From Actinomycetes bacterium (GTDB lineage Bacteria > Actinomycetota > Acidimicrobiia > Acidimicrobiales > Bog-793): 47,788 bases of DNA. The stretch is taken from contig JAJZMK010000011.1 of NCBI GenBank assembly GCA_021798275.1, positions 1 through 47,788 of the forward strand, read 5' to 3'. Positions 36,085 through 45,410 of the stretch are shown piece after piece; position 1 is the stretch's first letter; each line of letters starts with the position of its first letter. Made by a program: the position numbers and the translations under genes. Under the pieces are notes generated by a model, which saw only the letters and a program-made list of their open reading frames with translations, did no database searches and was not told the origin of the DNA.

Positions 36085-36528
36085 GTGTTTTTTGCTCCTC
36101 TTTACATATTTGCCGTCTATTTCAAGTCTACGCTCCGTTCATGGCCTACGATAGTTAACGTGACACAGAAACAACGTAGACTGACAAACTATCTGACGAA
36201 TTGGTGGACCAATAAAGCCGACTCCTTCTCAAAAAACGCCGAAGGTCCGCAAATTGTCGACATCGAGTCATTGACTACTGAGTTTAAGCACGACAGAGCT
36301 TTTAGAAAATTGCAGCTGACGTCACCGGGCGGTCTGCCTGATTTTGAAGTACTGTTTAATATCGTCAAGTCCCTTGCCCCATCTCCCACGGACGAAGAGG
36401 CAACACTGATCGCTACCGCATTACTAAGAGTGGACAAAGGAAGTAAAATGTTGAGAAAGACAACCGTTCTTGGAGCTGTACTGACCGTTGTGGCTTTGAG
36501 TATAAGAAATATTCTACGAGGTAGATAG
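36085..36528 (+). CDS. small protein of unknown function with C-terminal membrane helix
   Basis: A frame of up to 147 aa. The middle is polar and helical (EFKHDRAFRKLQLTSPGGLPDFEVLFNIVKSL), and a hydrophobic segment lies near the C-terminus (TTVLGAVLTVVALSIRNIL), suggesting a tail-anchored protein. The start is uncertain: GTG 36085 has no ribosome site and gives an odd hydrophobic beginning, while a GTG near 36160 gives MTQKQRRLTNYL. It ends 11 bases before pgsA, so it may be co-transcribed. No family was recognised. Confidence 0.45.
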   Translation: MFFAPLYIFAVYFKSTLRSWPTIVNVTQKQRRLTNYLTNWWTNKADSFSKNAEGPQIVDIESLTTEFKHDRAFRKLQLTSPGGLPDFEVLFNIVKSLAPSPTDEEATLIATALLRVDKGSKMLRKTTVLGAVLTVVALSIRNILRGR

Positions 36529-36539
36529 GCATTTATTAG

Positions 36540-37124
36540 TTGGGGGAGGGATATTTAGCAGAAAGCAATTCGTTGCTTGACGGAAATAATATAACTTTAC
36601 CGAATTTTATCACCTCGATAAGAATTCTACTCGTGGCCGTTTTCTCTTTGACTCTGCTGGCTTTTGATGCCAGAGTTGCGGCGGTTGTGGTGCTGATGGG
36701 TATAGGTATAACGGATTTTCTGGACGGCTTTCTGGCGAGAAGACTGGGGCAGGTCAGTAATCTCGGTAAGCTTTTGGACCCGGTAGCTGACAGACTGGCA
36801 ATCTTAGTTTGTGTATCCACATTGGCGGCGACAAGTTTTATGCCTCTTCCTCTGGCAGTGGTCGTTCTGGCCAGGGAGCTTTTGATTAGTATCTCGGCTG
36901 TGGCTATGATGTTGAAAAAGATGAAGCTCGTGGAAGTGAGTTTTTTAGGGAAAGCGGCTACTTTCGGCTTGTATCTTTCTCTCCCTCTCTTCTTGTTCGG
37001 CTATGGCAATTCCGGTTTTGCTAACGTTACGACAACTACGGGAGAAGTGCTGGCGACGGTTTCTGTAATAGGCATGTTTATTGCCACGTTTAATTATGCA
37101 AGGGAAGTTTTTGTACGCAAATAA
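36540..37124 (+). CDS. pgsA: CDP-diacylglycerol-glycerol-3-phosphate phosphatidyltransferase-type enzyme
   Basis: Membrane CDP-alcohol phosphotransferase that makes phosphatidylglycerol-phosphate or a related phospholipid. The motif D-x2-DG-x2-AR-x8-G-x3-D-x3-D is complete (DFLDGFLARRLG followed by NLGKLLDPVADR, about residues 57-83). LPNFITSIRILLV before it and five to six membrane segments fit the family. The start is uncertain: TTG 36540 is taken, but a G-rich ribosome-like stretch lies just inside the frame. PgsA and the inositol-phosphate enzyme PgsA1 cannot be separated by motif alone. Confidence 0.88.
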   Translation: MGEGYLAESNSLLDGNNITLPNFITSIRILLVAVFSLTLLAFDARVAAVVVLMGIGITDFLDGFLARRLGQVSNLGKLLDPVADRLAILVCVSTLAATSFMPLPLAVVVLARELLISISAVAMMLKKMKLVEVSFLGKAATFGLYLSLPLFLFGYGNSGFANVTTTTGEVLATVSVIGMFIATFNYAREVFVRK

Positions 37125-37290
37125 AGCACAATCCGTTCTGTTCGGGTCGCTAATTTGGCTGGTAGCAAAATATTTTGTAACAAAGTCGCAACGCTTCACT
37201 TTCTGCTATAGAAGACTTAAAAGGATGACCAATTGCTATTATGTAGGGTAAGAATGCTATGGATTTAATTACTTTTTGCGGACAAAATAG

Positions 37291-39792
37291 ATGAAAGTTG
37301 TGATGATGGCCGGTGGTGAGGGAACGCGTTTACGCCCCCTCACGACCACTCAGCCAAAGCCCATGTTGCCTCTGGCCAACAGGCCTATGGCGGAACATAT
37401 CATCAATCTTCTCAAGAAGCACGGTTTTACCCAAATTATCATTACGGTAGCTTTCATGGCGGAAAGCATAAGACGCTATTTCGGGGACGGCAGTGAATTC
37501 GGAGTCGAGATTATCTATGCCACGGAAGAAAACCCCCTCGGAACTGCCGGCTCCGTGGGCAATATCAGGGATTTACTGGACGAGCGATTTATGGTGATAT
37601 CGGGTGATGTACTTACCGATATCGACCTCGGCTCTCTACAGGAGTATCACGAATCGACCAATTCAATATGCACTCTTGCCCTAAAGAGAATGGAAAATCC
37701 CCTCGAGTTTGGGATTGTCATTACCGACGAGGATGGCAAAATAGAAAGATTCCTGGAAAAGCCAAGCTGGGGACAGGTCTTTTCCGATACCATCAATACC
37801 GGTATCTACATCTTTGAGCCCGAGGTGTTTGATTGGATTCCCAAAGATAAAGTAGTTGATTTCTCCGGGGAAGTATTTCCAAAGATGTTGGAAGACGGCG
37901 CCCGTATGTACGGATATATTGCGGACGGCTATTGGGAGGACGTCGGTACCCTGGAGACTTATCTGACCGCCCATCATCACATTTTGGAAAAGCGTGTTGA
38001 TCTTGAAATAAGCGGTTTTACTTTGAGAGAGGACGTTTTCGTTGGTGAGGGGGCGGAAATAGACCCGACAGCGACTATTTCCGGCCCGGCCTTGATCGGT
38101 CCGAACTGCAGGGTTGGGCCAGGTGTAACATTGGGGCCTTATTGTGTTTTGGGTGCCAACGTACGCATCGGAGCGGGTTCCGATTTAGAGCGAACCATAG
38201 TTTATGACAATTGCTATATCGGTGATGCCGTCACGGCCAGATTATGCGTGATAGGACGCTCATGTGAAATACGCTCAGGGTCACACTTAGGTGACGGGGT
38301 GATTCTGGGAGATGTATGTCAGATCGGGGAGCATGCCATTATAGGCTCCGGAGTCAAAATCTACCCGAATAAAATGGTTGAGAGCGGGGCGGCCGTCAAT
38401 TCTTCCATCGTATATGAGACAAAAGCAACGCGCAATTTATTTACCCAAGTAGGTGTTGTGGGGTTGGCAAATGTCGACCTCTCGCCGGAATTGGCGACCA
38501 AACTTGCTCTTTCATATGCCTCTACTATATTGAAAGGTTCTACCGTCATCGTCTCCAGAGATTCGAGCAGGGCGGCTAGGATGTTGAAGAGAGCTATTAT
38601 GGTCGGGCTCAATTCGGCCGGTCTCCACGTGGAAGATTTGGAAGTTGCCACCATCCCGATGACCAGATTTCAAATTCGCTCTGGTTTGGCGCACGGCGGC
38701 ATCACGATACGTTTGAGTACCAGAGATCCTCAGGCTGTCATAATTCGCTTTTTTGATTCCGATGGAATTGATCTCGATGAGACGGCGCAGCGGAAAATAG
38801 AAAGGGTCTTTTATCGTGAGGAGATGCGCCGGGTACTGGCCAATGAGATCGGAGATATCGAATTTCCCGGCCGTACGGTGGAAGCTTATACGACGGCTTT
38901 GTCACAGCATGTCAACTTGGTATCGATCAGAGCGGCAAAATTTAAACTTATCCTCGATTACGCTTCGGGGACGGCCAGTTTTTTGATGCCAAATATCTTG
39001 GCCAAACTCGGAGCCGATACCTTGGTAGTCAATCCGGTGGCTTCGACAATCGGGGTTTTGAGTTTTGACAGGATAAGACACGGGGAGAGAATATCGGAAT
39101 TGGTCAAAGCTTCGGGTGCCAATCTGGGGGCGATTATCGACCCCGAAGGGGAGACGCTTACTTTGATAGACGACAAAGGGCGTATGCTGACCCCGAACCA
39201 ACTGATGATGTGCTTTTCGTACTTGGTGGCCAGCAAATTTGCCGATGCCAGAATAGTGGTTCCCATCAGTACCACGTGGGCGATCAACCAATTAATGACC
39301 GATCTCGGAGCTACGGTCATCTGGTCCAAATTGGGATCGGCTCATTTGATGGACGCGGCTATTTCAGAGCAGGCGCACTTTGTCGCCGACGCCAACGGTG
39401 GATATGGATTCCCCGGTTTCTTGCCGGCTTTTGACGCCGTGGCCAGCCTGCTTTACTTGCTTTCCATGCTGTCGGAGTCAGATACGATGCTTTCAAGTTT
39501 GCTTGACAAGATGCCGGGTATGAAAGTCATGCACCAAGAAGTATCTACGCCGTTTGAGCAAAAAGGTGCTTTGATGCGAACTTTGCTTGCCGACCTAAAA
39601 GACGTCGGTGAGGTGGTCTTGGTAGACGGAATCAAAATCATAGACCCCTTAGGCTGGGTGCTGGCTGTGCCCGACTCTCAGGAACCGGTGACGCATGTTT
39701 TTGCCGAGAGCACAACCGAGGCAGATGCGATCAAGAGGCTCAACAAATTAGTTAAAATCATAGACAAAATAGTTACAGGTGCAACTACATAA
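37291..39792 (+). CDS. sugar nucleotidyltransferase / phosphomannomutase-like fusion
   Basis: An 833-aa three-part protein. The N-terminal nucleotidyltransferase (about 1-235) has MAGGEGTRLRPLTTTQPKPMLP and can activate a sugar phosphate, annotated in this family as mannose-1-phosphate guanylyltransferase. A left-handed beta-helix (about 245-370) with hexapeptides such as IGPNCRVGPGVTLGPY follows. The C-terminal phosphohexomutase-like domain (about 380-833) lacks the usual catalytic signatures: the phosphoserine loop reads RLSTRDP and the metal loop reads DPEGETL in place of DGDxDR. This degenerate mutase is a known family form. It may supply GDP-mannose for the glycan genes or for mannolipids. 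Confidence 0.88.
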   Translation: MKVVMMAGGEGTRLRPLTTTQPKPMLPLANRPMAEHIINLLKKHGFTQIIITVAFMAESIRRYFGDGSEFGVEIIYATEENPLGTAGSVGNIRDLLDERFMVISGDVLTDIDLGSLQEYHESTNSICTLALKRMENPLEFGIVITDEDGKIERFLEKPSWGQVFSDTINTGIYIFEPEVFDWIPKDKVVDFSGEVFPKMLEDGARMYGYIADGYWEDVGTLETYLTAHHHILEKRVDLEISGFTLREDVFVGEGAEIDPTATISGPALIGPNCRVGPGVTLGPYCVLGANVRIGAGSDLERTIVYDNCYIGDAVTARLCVIGRSCEIRSGSHLGDGVILGDVCQIGEHAIIGSGVKIYPNKMVESGAAVNSSIVYETKATRNLFTQVGVVGLANVDLSPELATKLALSYASTILKGSTVIVSRDSSRAARMLKRAIMVGLNSAGLHVEDLEVATIPMTRFQIRSGLAHGGITIRLSTRDPQAVIIRFFDSDGIDLDETAQRKIERVFYREEMRRVLANEIGDIEFPGRTVEAYTTALSQHVNLVSIRAAKFKLILDYASGTASFLMPNILAKLGADTLVVNPVASTIGVLSFDRIRHGERISELVKASGANLGAIIDPEGETLTLIDDKGRMLTPNQLMMCFSYLVASKFADARIVVPISTTWAINQLMTDLGATVIWSKLGSAHLMDAAISEQAHFVADANGGYGFPGFLPAFDAVASLLYLLSMLSESDTMLSSLLDKMPGMKVMHQEVSTPFEQKGALMRTLLADLKDVGEVVLVDGIKIIDPLGWVLAVPDSQEPVTHVFAESTTEADAIKRLNKLVKIIDKIVTGATT

Positions 39793-40154
39793 TTTATCTT
39801 TTGTAAGATGTAATATTTTTCACATACCGGTTTCTTGCAAGCGGTTTTTTCTTTTGGCGTCGGGTTTACGGAAATATTTCCTCAGATAAGTTTGGCTAAT
39901 GTGTTTTTAAAAACCGTCAGCCCTGTTTGATTCAGACCGCTTCTTTTTCCGTAGAGACAGTCCGTGTCGCTAGAGCGGTAATTTTTAAAAAGGACTCTCA
40001 AGGGACTTTGTTCTCGGTGCATTTTGATTTGAAATCTGAGTTGCCAAGCAAGAGTTGCAAAAGCAATTGAGACCGAAGTCAGAATTGCAACCGTCTCGGC
40101 AAAAATTATCTTTCGCCGGATGAAAGTCGCCGGGCGGTCAAGTAAGATAGTGCA
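39793..40154. other. intergenic region upstream of gcvH
   Basis: About 360 bases. A weak hairpin ACCG...CGGT (39826-39845) followed by TTTTTT may end the upstream transcript. No glycine riboswitch consensus was recognised before gcvH. GCCGGATGAAAGTCGCCGGGC near 40116 could form a short stem. No gene was seen. Confidence 0.45.
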
Positions 40155-40538
40155 ATGACGGTTCCAAGCAATTTACATTACACCAAAGATCACGAATGGG
40201 CCGATTTTGAAAACCCAGCCCGCGTCCGTATCGGACTCACCGATTTTGCTCAGAAAGCTCTAGGCGATATAGTTTTTGTCGAGTTGCCGAAGATCAATAC
40301 CGAGGTAAAGTCCGGGGATATGATCGGGGAAGTGGAGTCGACAAAATCAGTTTCTGAAATTTACTCACCGGCAAACGGTAAGGTGATAGAGGTAAACGAC
40401 AAGTTGTCCGACACACCCGAACTGATCAATACCTCCCCTTATACCGAAGGATGGGTATGTGTCTTAGATTGCGGTAATTCAGACGGGGCAGACGGCCTTC
40501 TCTCTTCTGACGAGTACTCTTCCCTGATACAAGATTGA
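40155..40538 (+). CDS. gcvH: glycine cleavage system H protein
   Basis: Lipoyl carrier that shuttles the methylamine group between the P, T and L proteins of glycine cleavage. The lipoyl Lys64 lies in GEVESTKSVSEIYSP, and the start YTKDHEWADFE and VRIGLTDFAQKALGDIVFVELP match the family. The length of 127 aa is normal. No gcvP or gcvT lies nearby. In actinobacteria a gcvH-like gene often precedes this FHA/MerR block, so context agrees. The FHA gene follows after nine bases. Confidence 0.95.
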   Translation: MTVPSNLHYTKDHEWADFENPARVRIGLTDFAQKALGDIVFVELPKINTEVKSGDMIGEVESTKSVSEIYSPANGKVIEVNDKLSDTPELINTSPYTEGWVCVLDCGNSDGADGLLSSDEYSSLIQD

Positions 40539-40547
40539 GGTTGTAAA

Positions 40548-41051
40548 GTGACGGAGAACAATTCATTGCAATGTAGCGTATGCGGTTACAGAAACGATTT
40601 GAGAGCCAATTTTTGTTCTTCATGTGGGGCAGCGATACCAAAGCCGACAGACACTACCGTAGTCTTTTCGCCGGATAGTTTTTTTGAGGATCAGTCCGAA
40701 GCCGCTGATGCCTTGGCGGTCATTTTAAACACGAAAGCACCGAGTGCCGTTTTAGTGATACAAAAAGGCCCGGATGTCGGACTTACCTATGTTTTGGACA
40801 AAGATAAGACAACCGTGGGTAGAAGTACCGATAGCGATATTTTCCTTGACGACATCACCGTCTCCAGGAACCACGCCGTTATTTTGCGTTCCAAAGTCGA
40901 AAATAAATATTCTTACACGATAAAAGATGTCGGATCTTTAAACGGCACCTATGTCAATAGAAATAGAATAGAGGAAATCGAACTGGTGGGAGGTGACGAG
41001 GTGCAGGTGGGTAAGTTTAAACTGGTCTATGTGGCGCCACAACCCAATTGA
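40548..41051 (+). CDS. FHA domain protein with N-terminal zinc ribbon (GarA-like)
   Basis: A 167-aa cytoplasmic phosphothreonine-binding protein. Four Cys form a zinc ribbon (C9-x2-C12 and C23-x2-C26, in CSVCG and CSSCG). A short linker with a TTVVF segment, where GarA-type proteins carry a phosphorylatable Thr, precedes the FHA domain (about 75-160) with [23 protein letters not shown] and [13 protein letters not shown]. GarA controls 2-oxoglutarate metabolism through Ser/Thr kinase signalling. GTG start with GAGG upstream. The next gene starts inside its stop codon (TTGA), so they are coupled. Confidence 0.9.
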   Translation: MTENNSLQCSVCGYRNDLRANFCSSCGAAIPKPTDTTVVFSPDSFFEDQSEAADALAVILNTKAPSAVLVIQKGPDVGLTYVLDKDKTTVGRSTDSDIFLDDITVSRNHAVILRSKVENKYSYTIKDVGSLNGTYVNRNRIEEIELVGGDEVQVGKFKLVYVAPQPN

Positions 41052-42676
41052 CCGCAGAGCAGGTTGAAAGAGGCTACCTTTCGATAGGCGACGTACTTGA
41101 GCTCTTGGTCGAAGATTTCCCCGATGTCACTATTTCGAAAATAAGATTTTTAGAAAGCAAGGGTCTGATTTCCCCGGAAAGAACTCCGTCTGGCTACCGG
41201 CGCTTTTATGATTCAGACGTAGCCCGTCTAAAGTCAATTCTGCTTCTCCAAAAAGAGCACTATCTGCCTTTGGACGTGATCAAGTACAGGCTTGACAACA
41301 ATGGTATTTACAATATACCTGTACATTCACAATTGAGTCTTTCCCTTTTCCCACAAGAGCAAACCGGCTTGGATGAAGCTTCCGCTCACCAAGTCCCGGA
41401 TAAAACAGATTCCGGGATGCAAACAGCAGACACCACGTCATATGATACTTTGGATAAGCCGGACGACTCTTACCGCTCAGGCAGGTGGTATCCTGATGAA
41501 AAAGGCTCTTTTGCAGGCGATGAAGTTTTCTCTCATAACCAAGATCATGGATCCATAGATGATGGAACAACGGGCGACGATTATTTAAATCAATCAGAGA
41601 GAACTCCACTATTTATTCCTGAGAACTCACAGGTCGGCAAAGATCGATTTGATCAAGGAAATGGCAATATAAATATCGATAGGAACGACATTGATGATGT
41701 AAGTATTGACGATGACAATTTATCATATGTAAAGTCAGTCGATGCGATTCAAAATACCTCTTCCGATCGACCTTACGTGTCGTCTAAGCAGGGCCAACAA
41801 GATCTTAGGGTAGCTACAGATATCCTAAAGAGGCAAAATACCGATGGACGTACTTCTGGCGGCAACCGCAATAATCAAGATGCCGCCGTTTATAATATAC
41901 CGATCCGTCAAAACAATCACATTTTACCAACCTCCGAAGAATATTCTTATAAGATCAGACGAAGTGGCGCTAAACCTGCCGATACGGACAGATTTGCCGG
42001 AGTTAAAACTCCTTCCGGCGTCATGAAAAGCTCTGATTTTCCACAGCCGCTTACAAAATCACGGGTCGTAGATAGCGTAGATAAAGACTACGGGAGAAAA
42101 TCCACGGGATCAAAGACCCAAACAGATTCTTTTGAAGCCAAGCCTCCTGTCGGAAGAAAAAAATCTGTTTCAACAAAAAGCTCCGCCAATAAGAAAGTCT
42201 CCCCTGACCTTGTGTCGGAAAACGACCGTTTGAATAGAGCGGAGGCGGATAAAGCGGGAGGTTTTATCAATGTATCACCCGGTTCGATGATGACGACTTA
42301 TTCAAAAGAAGAATTAATTGTAGAGTCAGAGATCGATGTTCGCCTCTTTGGCGAACTGGTTGAATACGGCATAATAAAAGCCAAAAAGATTGCCGGTGAG
42401 CAGCTTTTTACTTATAAAGACGTGGAAGTTGCCAAGATAGTCGCCTCTTACAGAGCTTTTGGTATAGAACCGCGCCACTTGCGCAGTTTGAAACATGCGG
42501 CTGAAAGAGAAGTTGCCATGTATCAACAAACCATCATGCCCCTGCTGCGTCAGCGAAATCCCGATTCTAGGCAAAAGGCCGTGGACAATATGGAATTGAT
42601 GGCTCAGCTCGGAAAAGAGCTGAAAGATCTCTTTTTGCGAACCGAGATAGATAACATCCTGGGAAACTCCAATTAA
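41048..42676 (+). CDS. FtsR-like MerR family regulator with very long linker
   Basis: A 542-aa DNA-binding protein. The N-terminal MerR winged helix (about 10-90) has [48 protein letters not shown], which is the FtsR form of actinobacteria that activates ftsZ. The last ~125 residues (about 415-542) are the conserved C-terminal domain ([20 protein letters not shown], then [10 protein letters not shown]). Between them lie about 330 polar residues rich in Asp, Ser, Asn and Lys, far longer than the usual linker; family members are about 200-260 aa. TTG start overlaps the FHA stop. The linker is probably disordered. Confidence 0.85.
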   Translation: MTAEQVERGYLSIGDVLELLVEDFPDVTISKIRFLESKGLISPERTPSGYRRFYDSDVARLKSILLLQKEHYLPLDVIKYRLDNNGIYNIPVHSQLSLSLFPQEQTGLDEASAHQVPDKTDSGMQTADTTSYDTLDKPDDSYRSGRWYPDEKGSFAGDEVFSHNQDHGSIDDGTTGDDYLNQSERTPLFIPENSQVGKDRFDQGNGNINIDRNDIDDVSIDDDNLSYVKSVDAIQNTSSDRPYVSSKQGQQDLRVATDILKRQNTDGRTSGGNRNNQDAAVYNIPIRQNNHILPTSEEYSYKIRRSGAKPADTDRFAGVKTPSGVMKSSDFPQPLTKSRVVDSVDKDYGRKSTGSKTQTDSFEAKPPVGRKKSVSTKSSANKKVSPDLVSENDRLNRAEADKAGGFINVSPGSMMTTYSKEELIVESEIDVRLFGELVEYGIIKAKKIAGEQLFTYKDVEVAKIVASYRAFGIEPRHLRSLKHAAEREVAMYQQTIMPLLRQRNPDSRQKAVDNMELMAQLGKELKDLFLRTEIDNILGNSN

Positions 42677-42809
42677 CTTACCCCTTGAGTAAGTAGGTAC
42701 TTTAAAATCTCTTTCAGTGGCTAAATAGCTAATTGGTAGGCAATAGGTTTTATAGATTTTCTCTCTTCGACGCGTCAAATTGGTACGCAAATTTTAGTAA
42801 TCTATTAAT

Positions 42810-43304
42810 GTGCTTGAAGTCAGATTAGCGGCAGTGAGAGTGGATTTACAATCGAATACGCCTGTAATTTTGCTGGAAGAAAAGCTGGATGCCAGACGGG
42901 CTCTGCCTGTCTACATAGGAGCTCCCGAGGCTACGGCGATAGCTTTAGCTCTCCAGCATGTGGAAGTTCCGAGGCCTCTTTCTCATGACTTGATGATCGA
43001 TATTATTGCTGCCTTCGGCGCTCAATTGGACAAGGTAGTTGTCACGGAAGAGCGTGACGATACATACTATGCCGATATGTATATCATCGATAAAAACGGT
43101 GATGAAATCGTCCTATCCTGTCGTCCTTCCGATGCCATTGCTTTGGCAACAAGGTGCAATGCTCAAATGTATGTGACTGAAGAGCTTATGGAGCAAGCCG
43201 GCGTCATGATCGGTAGTGAAATAGAATTGGACGACGGGGAAGAGATCCTGGGACAATTTCGCGCTTTCCTGGATAATGTAAGTCCGGAAGACTTTGATAT
43301 ATAA
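42810..43304 (+). CDS. DUF151 bifunctional nuclease-type protein
   Basis: A 164-aa protein of the DUF151/BFN family. Family features are VILLEEKLDARRALPVYIGAPEATAIALAL, RPLSHDLMIDIIAAFGAQLDKVVVTE, and CRPSDAIALATRC. The protein tail is acidic (LDDGEEILGQF). Plant members have DNase/RNase activity; bacterial function is unclear. GTG start with no strong ribosome site. It lies between the two MerR genes, as in many actinobacteria. Confidence 0.9.
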   Translation: MLEVRLAAVRVDLQSNTPVILLEEKLDARRALPVYIGAPEATAIALALQHVEVPRPLSHDLMIDIIAAFGAQLDKVVVTEERDDTYYADMYIIDKNGDEIVLSCRPSDAIALATRCNAQMYVTEELMEQAGVMIGSEIELDDGEEILGQFRAFLDNVSPEDFDI

Positions 43305-43597
43305 TTAGAAAACTTCCGATATAAAAAAAGACGTCTAAAAATCACGGTTTATAGGCTTGGAGACCTTAGACGATATGGAAAAATCAAGTTGTCAAGGTCT
43401 TCGTATTTTTTAAAATATTTTTTGATACATTGCAGATCAATTCCAAATTTATAACTATCAAAATATAACGACACTCACCGTAGTTGTCACCGATTTTCAT
43501 AAGATATGTTGGATATACTGGACATGTCTGATGATAGATGCTACATTTCTAATATCTTGATTAGAAGTTTAAGTAAATCAGTATCGAGAACCGGGGT

Positions 43598-44125
43598 TTG
43601 ATTGGTATGTATAATGAAGTTGTGGACGAATCAGGCAAGGGTTTTAGAGGACCTCAGGTATGTCAAATAGTCGGTATAACATATAGACAGCTTGATTATT
43701 GGGCCAGGACCAATTTATTGAATCCTTCCCTTGTCAAAGCCAAAGGAAGCGGTACCCCCAGGCTGTACTCCTATAACGACTTGTTGAATTTGAAGGTCAT
43801 CAAGCAATTACTCGATGCCGGTATTCAATTGCGTTCTGCCAGAAAAGCCATACAATGTCTAAACGACAATAAGCAACAATTGTCGAGTGCCAATCTGGTC
43901 ATAGGAGCAGATTCTACCGTCTTGATTCGGAATAACGAAGAGCTTTTAAATTTAATCCAAACCGGTCAAAGCGTTTTCAATATCCTGCCTTTGAATAACC
44001 TTCAAAGCGAAGTGGACGCAAAAATTACAACTTTAATGCCGGAATGGATGAGATCTAATGATAGCATCTCCGATCAATCCAGAAGGAATATGCATATAGC
44101 GGAGGCTTCAGGAAAAGCAGTTTGA
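43598..44125 (+). CDS. MerR family regulator (second of the block)
   Basis: A protein of 172-175 aa. The N-terminal MerR domain has FRGPQVCQIVGITYRQLDYWARTNLLNPSLVKAKGSGTPRLYSYNDLL, the form found downstream of DUF151 in actinobacteria. It is followed by a dimerisation helix (LKVIKQLLDAGIQLRSARKAI) and a C-terminal part without Cys, so it is not a metal sensor. Start is TTG 43598 or ATG 43607; the G-rich GGGG upstream fits either. It forms a separate unit from DUF151, with about 290 bases between. Confidence 0.9.
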   Translation: MIGMYNEVVDESGKGFRGPQVCQIVGITYRQLDYWARTNLLNPSLVKAKGSGTPRLYSYNDLLNLKVIKQLLDAGIQLRSARKAIQCLNDNKQQLSSANLVIGADSTVLIRNNEELLNLIQTGQSVFNILPLNNLQSEVDAKITTLMPEWMRSNDSISDQSRRNMHIAEASGKAV

Positions 44126-44834
44126 AAAGCATTTTCCATCAATAAATTGATGGAATTCCCGATTGAATGGGAAATATCTGATCTCTTTATATTTTCTAGG
44201 CGACATAGCTGACTCTCTAGAAGGAAAAGATAAATACTTGTAGTTATTGCTATAAATCAACCGACTTTTATGGGGTATCGGAGTGAATGAGGCTCAGAGA
44301 GTAGCAGTCATTGTTTTTGGCGTGGCAAGAACCGTCCTTTAGGCAGACATTTGACGAAGTACACGCTACACCGCCAGGGTTGATTTTATTGATTTACTTA
44401 CCAAGAACAGCGGTAGATGTTAACCATGCCAAAGACAGCCTCTTACTGTCTGGGTCTCATGGGCTACACTATTATCGATTTTGATAAGTGATATAGCAGC
44501 AGTCGCAGCTGTAATCACAATCAGGAAGACTATTATGATAGTTACAATAAGAGGTTTATTTGTTATCTGGTCTCAAAAACCAGTTGTTATGTTGTCTCAT
44601 CTATGGTCAACTAAAAATTCTCTTTATTTTATTCATTATTTCCATGATACGAAGATGATATATGACTTCCGTAAAAGTTACTTGGCCGGCCAATAATTTT
44701 TAAATAGCTTCTCATTGTTTAACTATTTTAAATCCAAGTAAGTATCTAGGAAAAGCGTAGACGCTTGACAAATTGATATTAATCTAACGATGTTCGTTAG
44801 CAAGTAACTATGTATCAGATCGAGCAAATTTGTC
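44126..44834. other. intergenic region with hairpin and possible IS-end debris
   Basis: About 700 bases without a supported gene. CTAACGA/TCGTTAG (44784-44800) with loop TGT forms a small stem that could end the minus-strand hydrolase gene. AACCGTCCTTTAGGCAGACA near 44331-44351 faintly recalls the TTTA-loop end of TnpB elements but the arms no longer pair. A 71-codon frame at 44481-44696 lacks support. Confidence 0.4.
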
Positions 44835-45410
44835 TTAATTATTTAGTTCTACCAGTGCTTTTGCCCATTCTTCCACGGTTGATACCGTGGCTTGCCTAGG
44901 GAAAACCTTTTCTGTCAGAACGCGGTGTACTTCCTGGTCTTGATCTGCACAACAATCAGACAGCACAGTCAATATGAAGTCTTTGTCTGCGGCATAACGA
45001 AGTGTACTAAGGACTACACCACTAGTAGAAACACCACAAAGTATTAGGTGATTGATACCTTGGGCGTTTAGTATCATCTCTAGGTCGCTACCAGCAAAGG
45101 CACTGACTCGTTTCTTAGCAATTACCAGATCGCCATCTTCTGGCTGAATGACGGGCTGAGTTGAGTGGCTCGTTTCGTCCATTGGGATCGCAGCAAATCG
45201 CTCTCGGATAGATGCAAACATTTTATTGTTAGGGCTCATTTCAGGATAGCCTTTTCGGAAGCGTACTACAATGAAAATTACTGCTATATTCGCTTGGCGT
45301 GCGGCATCGATGGCTTTTTTAACTCTCTCGATATACTCTTTTGCATCATTGCCTAAATTGCTGACTATGCCGTTCTGTACGTCCATGATCAATAAAGCTG
45401 ACTTTGACAT
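44835..45410 (-). CDS. isochorismatase-fold hydrolase without catalytic Cys
   Basis: A 191-aa cytoplasmic alpha/beta hydrolase of the isochorismatase superfamily. Asp10 (LLIMDVQNG) and the Lys of VIAKKRVSAF are in place. The motif G-x2-T-x2-C that normally holds the nucleophile reads GVSTSGVVLST, with Val where Cys is expected. Related actinobacterial proteins share the ATSGVVLST form and the EVHRVLTEKVFPRQA segment, so this is a family trait rather than a fresh loss. AAAGGA lies about ten bases before the ATG. It has no operon partner. Substrate is unknown. Confidence 0.88.
   Translation of the reverse strand: MSKSALLIMDVQNGIVSNLGNDAKEYIERVKKAIDAARQANIAVIFIVVRFRKGYPEMSPNNKMFASIRERFAAIPMDETSHSTQPVIQPEDGDLVIAKKRVSAFAGSDLEMILNAQGINHLILCGVSTSGVVLSTLRYAADKDFILTVLSDCCADQDQEVHRVLTEKVFPRQATVSTVEEWAKALVELNN

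Noticed and set aside
39793-40154. glycine riboswitch upstream of gcvH
   Set aside because: No match to the tandem glycine aptamer consensus was recognised.
44331-44360. AACCGTCC-TTTA-GGCAGAC followed by TTTGACGAAGT as a second TnpB-element end
   Set aside because: Only about four bases on each side of the TTTA loop could pair, and the rest of the layout is missing, so it is too weak to call.
44481-44696. 71-codon plus-strand frame in the gap before the hydrolase
   Set aside because: No ribosome site, no motif, and low-complexity hydrophobic content in A+T-rich DNA.
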